DNA of 14,404 nt from Actinomycetes bacterium (GTDB taxonomy: Bacteria > Actinomycetota > Actinomycetes > Actinomycetales > Cellulomonadaceae): positions 1-14,404 of the forward strand of contig JAFAEH010000266.1 of the NCBI GenBank assembly GCA_023424135.1, written 5' to 3'. Below are positions 13,294-14,404 of the stretch, piece after piece. The number at the start of each line of letters is the position of its first letter. The stretch's first letter is position 1. Made by a program: the position numbers and the translations under genes. The notes beneath the pieces are model-generated. The model was given only the letters and a program-made list of their open reading frames with translations. It searched no databases and had not been told where the DNA came from.

Positions 13294-13815
13294 GGGTGAA
13301 GGCGCCGCGACCGTCCCGCCGAGCGTCATGGTGCGCAGGCCGTCGCGATCGAGCACACCGACGACGAGCAGCTCGGCCCCCTCGGAGCGGGAGAAGGTGG
13401 CCTGCGCGGCGAGGCCGGCCTCGGGCGCCGGTGGCGTCGACTCGGTGAACCCGGCGGACAGCAGCGGTCCCCGCACGGCGTCGAGCAGACCGGCGGTGTC
13501 CTGCGGTGTGCGGACGTTGAGGCTGATCCGCAGCAGGCCGTCGTCGAGGTGCTCGGCCGAGGACACGAGGACCTGGGCGTCCGGCGGGACGGGCACGAGG
13601 TCGGCGGGGAAGTCCTCCGCGAGCTCGCCGACGGCGGTGGCCTCGTCGATCGCATCGGTCAGCAGCGACTCCGCCGGGGACGGCGTCGCGGTCGCGGCCG
13701 GTGCGGACGGGGTGGCGGACGGCGTGGGGCCCGCGGTGCACGAGGTCAGCGAGGCGCACAGCAGAGGCACGCCCAGCAGGGCGGCGACGGCGGGGCGGGA
13801 TCGGTGGCGCGGCAC
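13291..13815 (-). CDS. Small secreted lipoprotein of unknown function
   Basis: The product has 174 residues. The N-terminus is a lipoprotein signal: basic PRHRSR, hydrophobic AVAALLGVPLL, then a lipobox LTSC with the lipidated Cys26. A Pro/Thr/Ala-rich linker (27-50) leads to a folded domain (~50-170) with no motif I recognise. GLLRISLNV and ELLVVGVLDRDG look like beta strands. It should be anchored to the outer face of the membrane. I chose the GTG at 13815 because the signal peptide begins there directly and a -10 hexamer ends 6 nt before it. The open frame extends to 13983, but that part reads as Arg-rich non-coding sequence and overlaps the divergent gene. It precedes idsA by 9 nt on the same strand. 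The role is unknown. Confidence 0.8.
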   Translation of the reverse strand: MPRHRSRPAVAALLGVPLLCASLTSCTAGPTPSATPSAPAATATPSPAESLLTDAIDEATAVGELAEDFPADLVPVPPDAQVLVSSAEHLDDGLLRISLNVRTPQDTAGLLDAVRGPLLSAGFTESTPPAPEAGLAAQATFSRSEGAELLVVGVLDRDGLRTMTLGGTVAAPSP

Positions 13816-13821
13816 CGCGCC

Positions 13822-13827
13822 AGGGTA
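13822..13827 (-). promoter_or_regulatory. Predicted -10 element of the lipoprotein gene (leaderless start)
   Basis: On the minus strand TACCCT (13827-13822) is followed by exactly 6 nt and the GTG start at 13815. No Shine-Dalgarno is present. This is the fifth case of the same geometry in the window. Confidence 0.45.
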
Positions 13828-13963
13828 GCGGCGCCGCGCCGGCGGTCGGACCGGTCGCCCGGTGACCCTCGCGAGCCGACCACAGCCCCACCCCGCCGTC
13901 GCGTCGGCCCACAGATCCGCGCCGGCGCCCCACGGGTGCGCGCGCAGGCGGTTCGGTGGGGAC

Positions 13964-14404
13964 ATGGAACAGGTCCTCCTCAAGATCGGCGAACCCCGCG
14001 AGCTGCTCGCGCTGGTCCCGCACCTGCTCGGCTTCCACCCGGTCGAGAGCGTCGTCGCGCTGAGCCTGCGCGGCCCGCGCGCCCGGGTCGGGATGGTCGC
14101 CCGCTACGACCTCGCCGACGTCGGCGCGGCACAGCACGGGCCACAGGTCGCCCGGACCCTCGCGACGTACCTCGACCGCGACGGCGCACGGCGTGTCGTC
14201 GTCGTGGTCTACACCGACCCCTCCGGCCCCGGTGGCGCACTCGCGCACGCGGCGGCCGCGCACCTCGCGGAGGCGTTCGACGTACCCTTCGGCCCGGCGC
14301 AGGTCCTGCTCGTCGGCGGCGGCGCCTACCGCTGCCTGGACTGCGACCCGACGTGCTGCCCGCCCGAGGGGCACCCGCTCAGCGACCTCGAGTCGACACG
14401 GGCG
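13964..14404 (+). CDS. DUF4192 domain protein, 5' part (runs off the window)
   Basis: The frame is open from the ATG at 13964 to the last base, giving 147 residues without a stop. It reads as a DUF4192 protein, an actinobacterial family of unknown function. The conserved opening LLGFHPVESVVALSLRG (21-37) is followed by ARYDLADV (46-53), a VVVVVYTD strand (78-85), and the cysteine block YRCLDCDPTCC (122-132) before PPEGHPLSD. Cys124, Cys127, Cys131 and Cys132 could bind a metal (inference). GGTGGGGA just upstream of the ATG serves as a ribosome binding site, unlike the leaderless genes around it. The gene diverges from the lipoprotein gene across 148 nt, in which I see no clear -10 for this direction. 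The C-terminal part is outside the window. Confidence 0.85.
   Translation, partial: MEQVLLKIGEPRELLALVPHLLGFHPVESVVALSLRGPRARVGMVARYDLADVGAAQHGPQVARTLATYLDRDGARRVVVVVYTDPSGPGGALAHAAAAHLAEAFDVPFGPAQVLLVGGGAYRCLDCDPTCCPPEGHPLSDLESTRA

Noticed and set aside
13816..13983. N-terminal extension of the lipoprotein frame to 13983
   Set aside because: The extension would bury the signal peptide and lipobox about 80 residues inside the protein and overlap the DUF4192 start. The GTG at 13815 places the signal at the N-terminus.
12524..14374. 616-codon minus-strand open frame
   Set aside because: It crosses idsA, the lipoprotein gene and DUF4192 in the wrong frame, with Arg/Pro/Ala-rich composition. 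The real genes have clear motifs.

Overview
This window is a very GC-rich chromosomal segment with dense coding on both strands, frequent GTG starts, SD-poor starts and TAnnnT-type -10 elements. It looks like an actinobacterium. The gene set and order (fadD15-like, plsC, class II DAHP synthase, PknL-type kinase, Rv2175c-like regulator, idsA) match the conserved block Rv2173-Rv2187 of Mycobacterium tuberculosis. The style of the proteins suggests Micrococcales, possibly Cellulomonas; that genus call is inference. I see no mobile element, CRISPR array, tRNA or rRNA.

Left part (1-3600): the 3' end of a NYN/PIN-like RNase gene converges on a long-chain acyl-CoA synthetase gene (fadD), with a perfect 15-bp hairpin between them. 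Divergent from fadD is a ROK-family glucokinase gene (glk), which converges on a small two-TM acidic membrane protein of unknown function.

Middle (4260-8010): the membrane protein gene and plsC diverge around a palindromic -10 element. plsC is followed by a PPi-type phosphofructokinase gene (pfp), which overlaps by 1 nt the class II DAHP synthase gene (aroG). aroG ends at a perfect 21-bp bidirectional hairpin that also closes the convergent kinase gene.

Right part (8070-14404): on the minus strand lie a secreted four-LysM lytic-transglycosylase-like protein and, downstream, a four-PASTA transmembrane Ser/Thr kinase (PknL type). Divergent from these is an Rv2175c-like winged-helix protein; in M. 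tuberculosis that protein is a PknL substrate. The 200-bp divergent region between them carries phased 9-bp GTCAC repeats resembling MtrA operators. Together these genes could form a wall-sensing module: PASTA sensor kinase, wall hydrolase and DNA-binding phospho-target. Next come a type I polyprenyl diphosphate synthase (idsA), preceded on the same strand by a small lipoprotein gene, and a DUF4192 gene running off the window end.

The most striking pattern is that five genes (membrane protein, pknL, Rv2175c-like, idsA, lipoprotein) each have a TAnnnT hexamer ending exactly 6 nt before the start codon and no clear Shine-Dalgarno. This is the geometry expected for leaderless mRNAs. No intergenic stretch exceeds about 235 bases.
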